From Hirsutella rhossiliensis (taxonomy: Eukaryota > Ascomycota > Sordariomycetes > Hypocreales > Ophiocordycipitaceae), in assembly GCF_020360975.1 (NCBI RefSeq), contig NW_025408681.1, positions 1,426,001 to 1,490,000 on the forward strand: a stretch of DNA of 64,000 bases. Reading direction: 5' to 3'. Both the position numbers and the translations under genes were made by a program. The notes beneath the pieces are model-generated. The model made no database searches. It saw nothing but the letters and a program-made list of their open reading frames with translations, and was not told where the DNA came from. Below are positions 45,720 to 56,318 of this stretch, piece by piece (within the stretch, counting starts at the first letter, position 1; every line of letters starts with the position of its first letter).

Positions 45720-48024
45720 ATAGCTTAGTTTATTCGTTTTATTTATTTATTAGTTTATAAGTAAAATACTATTAATACCTTATATTTTACTTATAAGATA
45801 AAATAAAGATTTAACTAAAACTTACTTATAAATAAAGACTTTTTATCTAAGATAATACCTTTTAAAAGTCTATATACTAATTTAACTTAGTAATAAAATA
45901 ATTATACTAGCTTTAAAGCTATTATTATCTTAAAGATAAGAAAGAAAAGGTAATACTTAGTATATTAGTTTATAATTATTAAGATTATATTAACGTTTTA
46001 CTTATTATACTATACTTTAAGTAAACTTATAGTAAAGTCTATTAATAACTTTTCTTATAGTTATATAAGATATAATAATAATTATATTATACTATAAAGG
46101 TAATACCTCTTAAATACTATACCTTAATATACTAAGTATAACTAAATATTTTTATTTTTAATTTTTATTATTTTATCTTAATAAAAGTTCCTTATTAATA
46201 GTTTACTAATATATTAATAGCTAAAGTATCTTATTAATAAATCGTTATAAAAAAGCTATATTAGCTCTTATTATAAAGCTACCTTTAAAGGTACTATAAT
46301 ATAACCCTTTTATAATAGTAGTTTATTTAAGTATATTAACTAAAAACCCTTTCTATTTAAGAAGTCTTTAGTCTCTTTTAACTTACTAATTACTATATTA
46401 ACTAACTAAGTATATTTTAATAACTTTAGTAGCGGTTCTAAAACTTTTATTATATAGACCTTTATATAGTAGGCCGCTTCTTTAACGGTCTTTCTTAAAA
46501 GTAACTATTTATAACTAGCTCTTTCTTTAGCTTAATCGGCTAATTATTTAAGTCTCGCGCTTAGATTATTATAGTTTCGCTATAAATAAGGTTATATATT
46601 TTCCTTATATAAAGGTACTTTATTATACTTATATTAACTTAAGGTTAAGTATTTCTTTACCTATAAAAACGCTTTATTATCCTTTTATATAAATATAGTA
46701 TTAATAATAGCTAGCTTTACTTATAGCTTTAGTAATAGTTTTATAAGTAAGGGCTTCTTACCTTTATATCTAAGTATTTTTTAATAGCGCGTTTACTAGC
46801 TTTAATTTACTTATATAATACTTAATTATAAAGTTAAATAGTACTAAATATATATACTATCTTACTTACTTTTTTATTTAAGGAAGTTTAGTATATAAAC
46901 GTTTAAAGGTTATAGTAGTTTAATAATACCTTTACTTTATATATTACCCCTTTAACGTAATATTACTAGTATTTAAATAGCTTAATAATAGTAAATAGTT
47001 CTTAGTTTAAAGTATTATAATTAAGTTTAGCTTTAATAAACTTCTTTAACTAAAATATAATTAAATAGTAACGCCCTTTATTATTAAGTTAGGAGATAAT
47101 CCCTACTATCGCGAATTATAATATATCTATTTTAATATAAATACGTTTTTTTAGATTATAATATTAAAGGAGTAAGGCTCCTTAAAAGGTATCCTTAAAA
47201 GACTAGAACGCTACCCTTTTAATAAGGTTTAGCTTTATACTCCTTAGCTTTTTTTTATTTTTACTCCCTTTTAGTAATATACTTAAGGGTACTATAACTT
47301 TTAAGTACTTATATATAAATCGTTAGCAAAAACTATAGAACTTAAGGAAAACCTAAATATTATAGTAAGTTATAGGTTTAGGCTATTAAGCTATTACCTT
47401 TACTTATTAAAGGTCTATTAATACTTTATTAATAGATAAAATAAACCTAAGGAACTTAACTAACTATTAATAGAAGATATACTTTAATAGTTTTATATAA
47501 AGCTTTATAGCCCTTAGCTTTTCTATTACTTATCTTAAGTATTTAGTATATTCTTCTCTTATTTTAGAGTATATAAGGATATCGTTAAGGTAAACTATAT
47601 AGATTATATCTATAAGCCCTTTAAGCGCTTAATAAATATAGCTTTAAAATATAACTAGTATATAAGTAAGTCTATAAGGTATTACTAGGTATTTAAAATA
47701 TCTATAATACGTTTAAAAAGCAGTCTTTTATTTATTTCTTTTTTAAGTTTAAATACGTTAATATATATTCTATATATTAATCTTAAAAAAATACTTAGCT
47801 CCTTAATAGCGGTTAATAATCTCTAAATAAAATATAAAAGGTACTACTTCTTTTAAATAACTTAGTTAAGTCTTTAATAGTTTATATATAGCTTTAAGGT
47901 ACTATTCTTTTTTAAAATAAAAAAGATAAGTACTTTAGCTAAGCTCTTTAACTCTTAAATTATTTTTCTTTCTATTATATCTTAAATCTAGTTATATAAT
48001 ACTTAGAGTTCTCTTTATAATAAA
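45720..48024 (-). pseudogene. gypsy-gamma(-) pol (integrase, RNase H, reverse transcriptase)
   Basis: This is the reverse complement of about 16310-18605 in gypsy-gamma(+). Integrase starts at the right of the 14031/45715 join and occupies about 45720-46640. RNase H follows at about 47180-46770 and reverse transcriptase from about 47950 down to 47370. The catalytic motif is degraded near 47590, and the KKD...DY-GLN stretch lies near 47920-47880. The ORF is destroyed by TAA/TAG. It is cut at 48024 by SINE copy 2. Confidence 0.8.
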
Positions 48025-48810
48025 AAGTATTATTATTATTATTATTATTAAGATTATACTAGTAACCTATTTAAAAGTATTTAAAACTTTAGCGTTAAAT
48101 AAAAAGGAAAAACTAAAGTACTTAAAGGAAAACCCTCCCTTCTTTTATAGCTAGTCTACCCTTATACTAGGTCGCGGTTATAATATATAGGAATCTTATA
48201 CTAGCTATCTTAAGTATCGTTATAGTTAGTTAGAATTATATTAGCCTTACTATAAAGTAACCTTAGAAAGTAACTCCTTTATATATATAGGGTATATAGC
48301 GTTAATTAGTAGTATAAGTATTTTTAGTTAATAGTTAATAGTTAATTATATAATTATCTCCGACCTTATCCTATAATAATATCTTCTTAAGCTTTACTTT
48401 ATTTTTCCGCTATAAGGCTTAGTAGGCTATTTTTTATTAATACCGGCCTTTAGCTAGGCCGGTAGTTAGGTTACTATACTAGCTTTATACTATACTTATT
48501 AAGTTACTAGTATTAGCCCTCGGTTTTTATTTTCTTAGTTAAGGGGCCTAGACCGGGGTTAAGGGGAGATCCTAATAAATTTATTACTAGGTCTAGGTAA
48601 GTAAGGTCTAGGCTAGCTTACCTATAGCGGGGCTAGATTACTAGTATATTTATAAGCGCTTTTAAAAGTACTAATTAGCTAATTAATAAGTAAGTTAGTA
48701 TAGTCTACTAGTTTAACTAAAAATTAATTATACCCTTAGCTAGATTTAAACCGATTCTAGTATTATAGCTAGTAAGCTTCTTAGGTATATAACTACTATA
48801 CTATAAGGGT
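48025..48810 (-). mobile_element. SINE copy 2, full length, 786 bp
   Basis: The minus-strand orientation has the tRNA-like head at 48810-48730 and the tail, a (TAA)n microsatellite of about eight units, at 48052-48027. The target duplication tataataaa is at 48016-48024 and 48811-48819. In this copy the acceptor strands acccttа/taagggt of the tRNA-like head pair at all seven positions. The body contains an inverted ccggcc..ggccgg stretch (about 48445-48465) also present in copy 1. There is no ORF. It sits in the reverse-transcriptase region of gypsy-gamma(-); the empty site is at about 16300 in the plus copy. Confidence 0.85.
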
Positions 48811-48819
48811 TATAATAAA

Positions 48820-50340
48820 GGGTAAATTAGTCTATAAAAGGGTTTTATATTAAGGATTAAATTAATTAAGTAATTTATTCCTTTTTTAACTAATAGTAAG
48901 TTAGATCTATTAGCTAAGAAAGTATCTTTAAACTAATAAAGAGTTAGTAGGATTTTAGCTTATTCTTTTTATAAAATCCCTTTATCTTTATCTTTATTTA
49001 GTAGTAGGATTAGGTTAGGATTAAGCGCTATTATATATACCCTTACCTTATTCTTATATTCCTAAAAGAATCTATAAGGATTTTATAGGGTTTTACTACT
49101 TAGTTAATATTTAAGCTACTATTATTATTTTTATAAGATAATATAAATATATTTATTCTTTAAAGTAGTAACTAATAAAAGGATTAATACTTAATCGTTT
49201 AGTATTAACTTATTAGTACTAATATAAAAATAAGTAACTATCTTTTTAATACCCTTTATATTTATTATTTAAAGTAGTATTAATTATACTTTATACTCCC
49301 TTACCTTACTATTACTTAGCCTTAATAACTTAAGGTATAATAGCGCTACTTATAATAATCCTTATTATTAAGTAAAGTATATATTTATAAGGTTAATAGT
49401 ACTATAAGTATCTAAGTATATAAGGACTTTAGTAAGGTTTCGCCTTAATATTATTATAGGAGTTTTAAGTAACTATCTTATAAGTATTAAGTTTATTAAA
49501 AGAGAGGTATTTACCTTAATATCTTACCTTTTCCTTAATATATAGTATTAAGTTTAAGAGTCTTTACTAAGGTTTTTACCTTTAAAGAATTAATATATTC
49601 TATAAATAGGTATCTTAGCTTATTATATTAGAAATATATAATTCTTAATTAAGTAATAGATCCTTTCCTTTAATAATATCCTTTTATTTACCCTTTAGTA
49701 AGTATATTACTAGCTTACTTATTATTAGTCGAATTAATAGTATTTCCTTAATAATTTAGATTAGCTTATTAGCTTCTTTAATTCCTCCTTTTATATATAC
49801 TACCTTAAGGTATAGTACTATTTTTATTCTTAGTTCCTTTAAAGGTAAAATTAGTATTAGTATACTACTTTTTATTAATAGTAGTATCTTAATATTATTA
49901 AGCGACTAATATAAGCTCTTCTTACTAGTAAGTATAAATAGGTATTAAATAAAGGTTAATTTAGTCTTAAAGTTATAGCTCTAGCTTAGTAAAAAATATA
50001 AGAGTATATACCTTTTTTAATAAGCGTTTAAAATACCTTTTTAAGGAGTTAAGGTATAAGCTAAACTTTAAAAGGGACTAGCTTTCTTATTAGTAAGCCT
50101 CCTTTAATTATATTACTAATAGTATCTCCTTATTAGTAGTATCTATAATTAAGATAAGTATTTATTTCTTAAAGTATACTTAATTTATACTATATTTAAT
50201 TTAGTTAATTAGCGTTTATTATTTAAGGTATTAGCGCTATCTCGCTTTATTATCGCTATATATAGAATCTTTTATATAAAGGATCTTTATTTTATTATAA
50301 TAAAAACGTTTAAGCGCTACCCTAAAAGAGTTTTTTAAAT
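48820..50340 (-). pseudogene. gypsy-gamma(-) protease and gag, 5'-truncated
   Basis: This is the reverse complement of about 14790-16300 in gypsy-gamma(+): the start of reverse transcriptase, protease near 49440-49370, the degenerate zinc knuckle near 49640-49600, and Gag to about 50330. The first part of gag and the 5' LTR are missing here, because a 5'-truncated SINE begins at about 50340. They may lie beyond the window. Stops are as in the other copies. Confidence 0.75.
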
Positions 50341-51330
50341 TATAAATATACTAGTAGTCTAGCCCTACTATAAGTAAGCCGGCTAAGACCTCGCCTACCT
50401 AGACCTAGCGACGAATTCTTTAGGACCTCCCCTTAACCTTAGTCTTGTCGCGAAGCGTGGCCTGATTTCGCAGTTCTCGGAGATATCCCTTAGCACGAGG
50501 GACCTAGGAAGCTGAAAAACAGGTTTTAAGGAAGGAGCTAAAAGGAGGTGCAGAGAGGAGGGTGGGGGCATGAGGGGAAGCAGAAGTGGCGATGGCTTCC
50601 TATAGAGGTAGCGAGAGATAAGACGGATGTGCCGGCAACGGCTAGAAAGGAGGAGAAAAACCGGCAAAAAGCTCGGTAGTTAAAGGGACATTAGTAGCTT
50701 CTTTAAGCAGGATCTTCTTTATTAATTAAGATGCTAGACAGGTATAAAGAGGGGCGTTAGATAGAGGAAAGAAGGATAATAAAGGCAATATAACAATCAC
50801 TCCCCTACTGCAATTGCTGCCCCCGTAAGATTTAAATATCTCTGCCCTGCCTATCCGACCCCTTACTTCTACTTTTACCTTCGTGTATTTTATATGCACT
50901 TCTCGTATCTCTCTTCGCGAGAAGTCTAGGCCCCTTAACTAGGAAAATAAAAGCCTAAGGCTAATACTAGTAACTTAATAAGTATAGTATAAAGCTAGTA
51001 TAGTAACCTAACTACTAGCTTAGCTAAAGGCTAGTAGTTATAAAAAATAGCCCGCTAAGCCTTATAGCGGAAAAATAAAGTAAAGCTTAAGAAGATATTA
51101 TTATAAGATAAGGTTAGAGATAATTATATAATTAACTATTAACTATTAACTAAAAACGCTTATTATACCGATTAACGCTATATACCCTATATATATAAAG
51201 GAGTTACTTTCTAAGGTTACTTTATAGTAGGGCTAATATAATTCCGACTAACTATAATAATACCTAAGATAGCTAGTATAAGATTCCTATATATTATAAC
51301 CGCGACCTAGTATAAGGGCGGAGTAGCTAT
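50341..51330 (+). mobile_element. SINE copy 3, 5'-truncated, interrupted twice
   Basis: It begins at the ataaatatactagtagtc point, about 160 bp into SINE copy 1, and matches that copy up to 51330 apart from the copia-beta solo LTR at 50456-50922. The tRNA-like head is absent, as expected for an incomplete target-primed insertion. The tail and 3' flank are displaced by copia-alpha 2 and lie beyond the window. Six bases of microhomology with gypsy-gamma (ttataa) are present at the left junction. It is strongly RIP-mutated compared with copy 1. Confidence 0.8.
50456..50922 (+). mobile_element. copia-beta solo LTR (467 bp), almost free of RIP
   Basis: It is a complete LTR with intact TG start (tgtcgcgaag) and ctcttcgcgaga end, flanked by AGTCT at 50451-50455 and 50923-50927. 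It keeps many CpA and TpG (for example gtgcagagag, gggggcatgag, gtggcgatgg), whereas the SINE on both sides is fully degraded. It is the best guide to the original LTR sequence of the family. The 90-codon frame over it on the minus strand is antisense and LTR-internal, so I do not call it a gene. Confidence 0.93.
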
Positions 51331-52026
51331 TATAAGAATATACCCTTATATTCCTATTTTACTATTATAAAGAAATAATAGGTATAGGGAGGCTCTATAG
51401 AATAAGCTAGTAAAAAGAGGGTCTATAATATAGTCTAAGGCAATAACCCTTAAAGATAAAGACCTTTACTAAATATCTATACCTTCCTTTAAGAAAAGCG
51501 GGTTAAGATAAGCCTATCCTAATAAAATAAAATATATATAAAATACATAAGTTAATTACGAGTAGAACGGATACCCTATTACCTATTTTAGCCTAGCGGT
51601 TCCGAAGATATCCGCGATACGAGAATAGGTAGGGCATAGAACATTCTAGTTAAATCTACTACTTATACTAGAACCTATAGTCTTACGTTAACTATTACGT
51701 TATAATTAGACTACCTACTAAGTTAGAGAGATATACTATAGATAGAGCTTTTTAAGTACTATAGAATATACTAGAAAGCTAACTAATTAGTCTACTAGTA
51801 GGCGAGCAATAGTCTATAAAAGATAAAGGATTTCCCTAGGAGTAGTAGATAAAATAAGTAAGTTTATAAGTATCCTTTATAACGCTATTCTTTTAATATA
51901 TTATTTAGCCCCTTATATACTCGTTATAAATTCTAGACGAAATCTAACCCTATACTCTATCGACCGATCTTTCCGCTTACGTTATTAATTACTTAATTCT
52001 ACGCTTATTACTTATACCTTTTAATA
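51331..52026 (+). repeat. copia-alpha 2 5' LTR (696 bp) and primer site
   Basis: It starts tataagaatatac and ends accttttaata. The primer site ggttataagcccggct follows at 52027-52042 and gives the clearest match to the tRNA(iMet) anticodon arm once TAA is read as TGA. There are more CpA to TpA changes than in copy 1. Confidence 0.9.
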
Positions 52027-52124
52027 GGTTATAAGCCCGGCTTCTCTATAAGTTAGGTAATAACTTCGAAATTCTAATACTAACTATACGACCTTAAATT
52101 CTCTAAAATAAGCTCTAAGGATAA

Positions 52125-52830
52125 GTTTAAATTTACTAAACTTAAGGGTAGTTTTAACTATACCTTCTAGGCTATTTAAATATAGGCTCTTTTAGTTAAG
52201 GAGAAGCTTTCTACTACTATATAGTAAGAAAATTACTTTAAGATAAAAGAAGCACTTACTTTAATTTTTCTTTATATTAAAGATAATCCTTTAACCTAAA
52301 TAAAGTATATAATAAATGCTAAAGAGGCGTAGGATAGGTTAAAAAACTTATATAACCTTATTTCCTTTCCTTTAAATTACCTACTTATAAAGGAGCTTTT
52401 TAATACTTTAGTAGGGGATTTCGAATCCTTAAAAGGCTACCTAAATAAGGTAAAAGATATATTTAAGGAGCTAAAAGCACGGAATATTATAATTCTAGAA
52501 GTAGTTATTATAGCTTAGATTTTAAATAGCCTTTTAAGCTCGTTTTCTAGCTATATAACTAATATAACGTAAGCTCTTTAAAATAACTTAGAGGCTTTTA
52601 ATCTAAAGTCTCTCTCTAGTAGTCTTATAGACGAATTTAAGATAACTAAGTCTTTAAAAAATCCTCCTAAGTAGGCTTTCTTTACTAAGAAGCCCTAGAA
52701 AAAGATAAAAATTATATTATAATATACTTACTATAAGAAGAAAGGGTATCTAGTTAAAGATTGCTACTATCTTTACCTAGAAAAGGCCCCTAAAGGCTTT
52801 TCTAAAAATTTAAAAAATTAAAATAAAGGA
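52125..52830 (+). pseudogene. copia-alpha 2 gag
   Basis: It is co-linear with 6640-7340. The N-terminal Gag core is at about 52140-52250. The zinc knuckle at about 52725-52770 has lost more ligands than in copy 1: Cys codons read TAT and the His codon of KKGH reads TAT. The frame has more stops than copy 1. Confidence 0.75.
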
Positions 52831-53039
52831 ATACCTTCTAAGAGGCCTAGAAAACCTTCTATAGAAGGAAATCCTATCGAATTAGACTCTTACGTCGATA
52901 AGAAGACGAAAAAACCCTCTTCTCTATATATATCGGAAGCAGAAAAAATAGAAATCGATAATTAAACGGATAAAGAACCGGAAATCGATTTTTCTATTCT
53001 TCCTCCTACCCCTAAAGGCTATAAAAGCTCCGAAGAAGA

Positions 53040-55576
53040 AGCAGAGGTATATATCTCTTCGAATATCCTTAAAAAAGCCGTATTTAATAATAGGCAAATA
53101 GGACCTTTAAATTCCTCTCGAATTAAAGACCTTATATATAAGGTAAAAGAGAAGGAAATCCCTTATAAAACCTTAGAGAATAGAAATTTCTATAATTTTA
53201 TATATAATACCGGTGCTACTAGGCATATAGTATCGGAAAAGAAATTCCTTATTAATTTTCGAACTATCTCTACTAAGGTTAATTAGGGAAAGGCATCCTA
53301 TATAATTATTAAAGGCTACGGAGATCTTCTTTTTAAATTTCCGAAAAATAAAAGGCTATTTATCTTAAGAAACTGCCTTTTTATACCTAAATTAAGGGTA
53401 AATATTATAAGCTAATCGTATTTTAAAAATACTTATGCCTTTATTAATAGCAAGGAAATTTTCCTACTAGATAACTAGGCTAATATTATATCTAAAGGAA
53501 AATAGTAAGATAACCTTTATATCTTCTCTTTAGAAATTCCTTTCTTAAAGAAGAAGACATTCCTATATAATATTAATAATATAAGGAATAATATAAAGGA
53601 CCTTAACTTTTATTTATAGTATTTAAAGCTAGGATATATAAGTCTTAAAGCCTTACTAGAAACCTTTAAAAGATATAATAAAGATATAACTATCCCTAAG
53701 AAGGATATTATAAAAATCAAAGAATATAAAGCTTATATTAAAGTAAAGGCAACTAATAAAAGGAATAAATCCCTATCTAATAAGGTACATAATTACCTTA
53801 ATAGAGTTACTATTAATATTTAGGGACTTATAAAGACCCCTACTTATAATAAATACACCTCCTTTATATCCTTTTTAGATATAGGGATAAGATATTTAGA
53901 AATATCTTTAATAAAATCTAAGGCAAAAGCCCTAGATAAATTCTTAGAATATAAAGCCTTAGTTAAAAATAACTAGGATAATATTACTATAAAGGAAGTC
54001 TTTTTAGATAACGTAAAAGAATTCCTATATAAAATAAAACCCTACTACTTAAGAAAGGGAATAAAATATTATACTAGCCCTCCTAGGACTCTAAATTAAA
54101 CGGAGTAATAAAGAGGATTAATAGGACTATTTTAAATAAAGTCCGAGCTATTTTATTTACGGCAAACTACCTAAATATCTATAGGAGAAGCTATTCTAAT
54201 AGCAGCCTATTTATATAATAGGACCCTTACTTACGAATAGGCTTCTAAACTCCTATAGAAGAAGGAAAATAAATCTCTAGCCTTAAAAGACTTAGAGAAA
54301 ATTAAGACCTTCGGAAGTACTATTTATTATAAAAATAAAGACCCCTTAGATAAGCTAGAGATAAGAGCTTATAAGGGTATTATTATAGGCTATACTAAAA
54401 ATGCTTATAAAATATATAACTTTTCGAAAAGAAAGGTAATAATTTCTAGAGATATTATTATCCTAGAAAATAAATTTATAGAAAATTAAAAGGAAGAAGA
54501 TCTTAAGGACTTTAACTTTAATACCTTACCTTCTATAAATAAGGTCCTAGATAATTATTTATAAAGGGAACCTATATATAAAGAAGGCAATAACTCTTCT
54601 TTAAAAGAAGAGGAAAATAACCCTCCTATAAAAAAGGAAGATAACCCTCTTATAAAGAAAGAAGATAACCCTCTTATAGAGAAGGAAGATAACCCTCTTA
54701 TAGAGAAGGAAGATAACCCTTTTATAAAAAAGGGAAATAATCCTCTTTTAGAAAAGGGATTAAATAAGATCTAAAATCCGTATTAATATACCTAAAAAGC
54801 TAAACGGATTTTATAAAGACTATATCGTATACCCCGAAATAAACACTATATTAAATAGTAAAAGTAAAGAGATTATTCTATCTTTACTAGAAAATAAGGA
54901 TCCTATAGAGCCTAAAATATTTAAACAGGCTATAAATAGCTTAGAAGCTATAGAATAGAAAAGAGCTATGTTTCTAGAAATAGAAGAGCTCTTAAACTAA
55001 AATACCTAGGAATTAAAGCCTCTTCCTAGTAATAAGGAGGCCCTAAGCGGCCGTTAGGTCTATAAAATAAAGCGGGATAATAATAATATTATTATTAAAT
55101 ATAAAGCCCGCTATATAGTATAAGGATTTAATTAAGTCTATAGCTTAGATTATTTAGAAACCTTTTCTATAATAGTAAGACTAGAATCTATTAAAATACT
55201 ACTTATAATAGCTATTTTTAATAATTATACTTTACTATAATATAATATAAAAAATGCCTTTATATATACCGAAATAGATATAGATATTTATATAAAATTC
55301 TATATAAGCTATAAAAAGCTAAAACTTAAAGACTAGTTTAATAAAAACTAGTATAAGTATAATATTAGCTATTTATAGTTTCTAGAGCTATATAAAAAGA
55401 AAAGGCTAGTAGTAAAATTAAAGAAAGTATTATATAGCCTTAAATAAAGCCTAAAGCTTTAGTATAACTATCTTAGCTCTATATTAGCTAAGATAGGATT
55501 TTCGGCCCTTCTTATAAATAAAGGGGTATTTATAAATATATAATATAAAATTACGATAGTAATCTATATAGATAAC
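53040..55576 (+). pseudogene. copia-alpha 2 pol, first part (protease, integrase, reverse transcriptase)
   Basis: Protease is at about 53205-53240 with NTGATRHIVSE, where the catalytic Asp is Asn as in copy 1. The zinc-binding and core regions of integrase are at about 53600-54200, with FLDIG and a Glu region near 54100 that carries a small deletion. The minisatellite linker is at 54619-54762. Reverse transcriptase starts near 55040 and is cut at 55576 just after the codons for IYIDN (YVDD equivalent), where the miniature element entered. Several single-base deletions relative to copy 1 (for example near 54085 and 54175) add frameshifts to the RIP stops. Confidence 0.8.
54619..54762 (+). repeat. 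24-bp minisatellite in copia-alpha 2 pol
   Basis: It has the same number of units as copy 1 (four recognisable plus two degraded), with extra G-to-A changes (gagaag to aaaaag). The unit count is therefore older than both insertions and not a recent slippage event. Confidence 0.85.
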
Positions 55577-55950
55577 TATCGCGTATACTATATACGTTAA
55601 TTAACGCTATCGCTTATATCTAATAGGCGGCTATATCTTTTTCGTGATAGTTATAAGCCTAGGCGGAGGGGTTACCCCTCCGGGAACTTCCCGGTGACTG
55701 CGCACGTACTTCTTCTAGCTAGCCTAGCGCGTACTACCCGAAAGGCCCGTAGTTTAAGTCCCGCTAGCGCAATTAAGCGCGGTTTTAGCATAGGGCCTAC
55801 CTATATAAAAATTCCCGCTATAGTCTAGGATATCTAGGTATCCCGGGACGAATTAACCCGATATCCCTAAGGGGGTATATCGCGTATACTATATACGTTA
55901 ATTAACGCTGTCGCTTATATCTAATAAGCGGCTATATCTTTTTCGTAATA
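55577..55950 (+). mobile_element. miniature LTR element (TRIM) family 2, 374 bp
   Basis: It has 73-bp terminal direct repeats (55577-55649 and 55878-55950) and the duplication ATAAC at 55572-55576 and 55951-55955. The primer site gttataagcct is at 55650-55660 and the polypurine tract aagggggta at 55869-55877. The LTRs (tatcgcgtatac...ttttcgtgata) differ from family 1, but the interior shares aacttcccggtgactgcgc with it (aacttccggtaactgcgc there). After the primer site come two strong hairpins, ggagggg-tta-cccctcc and cgggaa-cttcccg. Further on are an A-box-like tagcctagcgcg and a B-box-like tagtttaagtccc. No ORF. It is much less RIP-mutated than the flanking copia. Confidence 0.88.
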
Positions 55951-55955
55951 ATAAC

Positions 55956-56318
55956 CTCCTAATAATAAGGCCTAATAAAGGTATAATAAATAGTCTACTT
56001 AAAAAAGTAGTAGATTATATAAAGGTTTAGCCTTTAGGCAAACTAAAAGACTTCTTAGGAATATATATAATTATAAACTAAAGTAGAAAGGAGATATTTA
56101 TATCCTAGGAAATATATACTTATAATAAAATACGAGAATATAATAAAGAAGACTTAGGGACTTTTAATACGCCTACTATAGTAAGAGTAAAGCTTAAAAA
56201 GGCTACTATAACGCGTTTATAAAAGGAAATCCTTATTTACTAAAGGGAAATAAGGGCTCTATTATATCTAGCTATAATAAGTAAGCTAGATATTTTATAT
56301 ACTATTATTTCCTATACT
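55956..56318 (+). pseudogene. copia-alpha 2 pol, reverse transcriptase end
   Basis: It continues after the miniature element with NLLIIRPNKGIINS-like and KDFLGIYII-like stretches equivalent to 10075-10440 of copy 1. ATACT at 56314-56318 is the duplication made by copia-beta 3. RIP stops are frequent. Confidence 0.78.

Noticed and set aside
48027..48052. Independent microsatellite (ATT)n
   Set aside because: It is the tail of SINE copy 2; copy 1 ends with a short form of the same repeat next to its target duplication.
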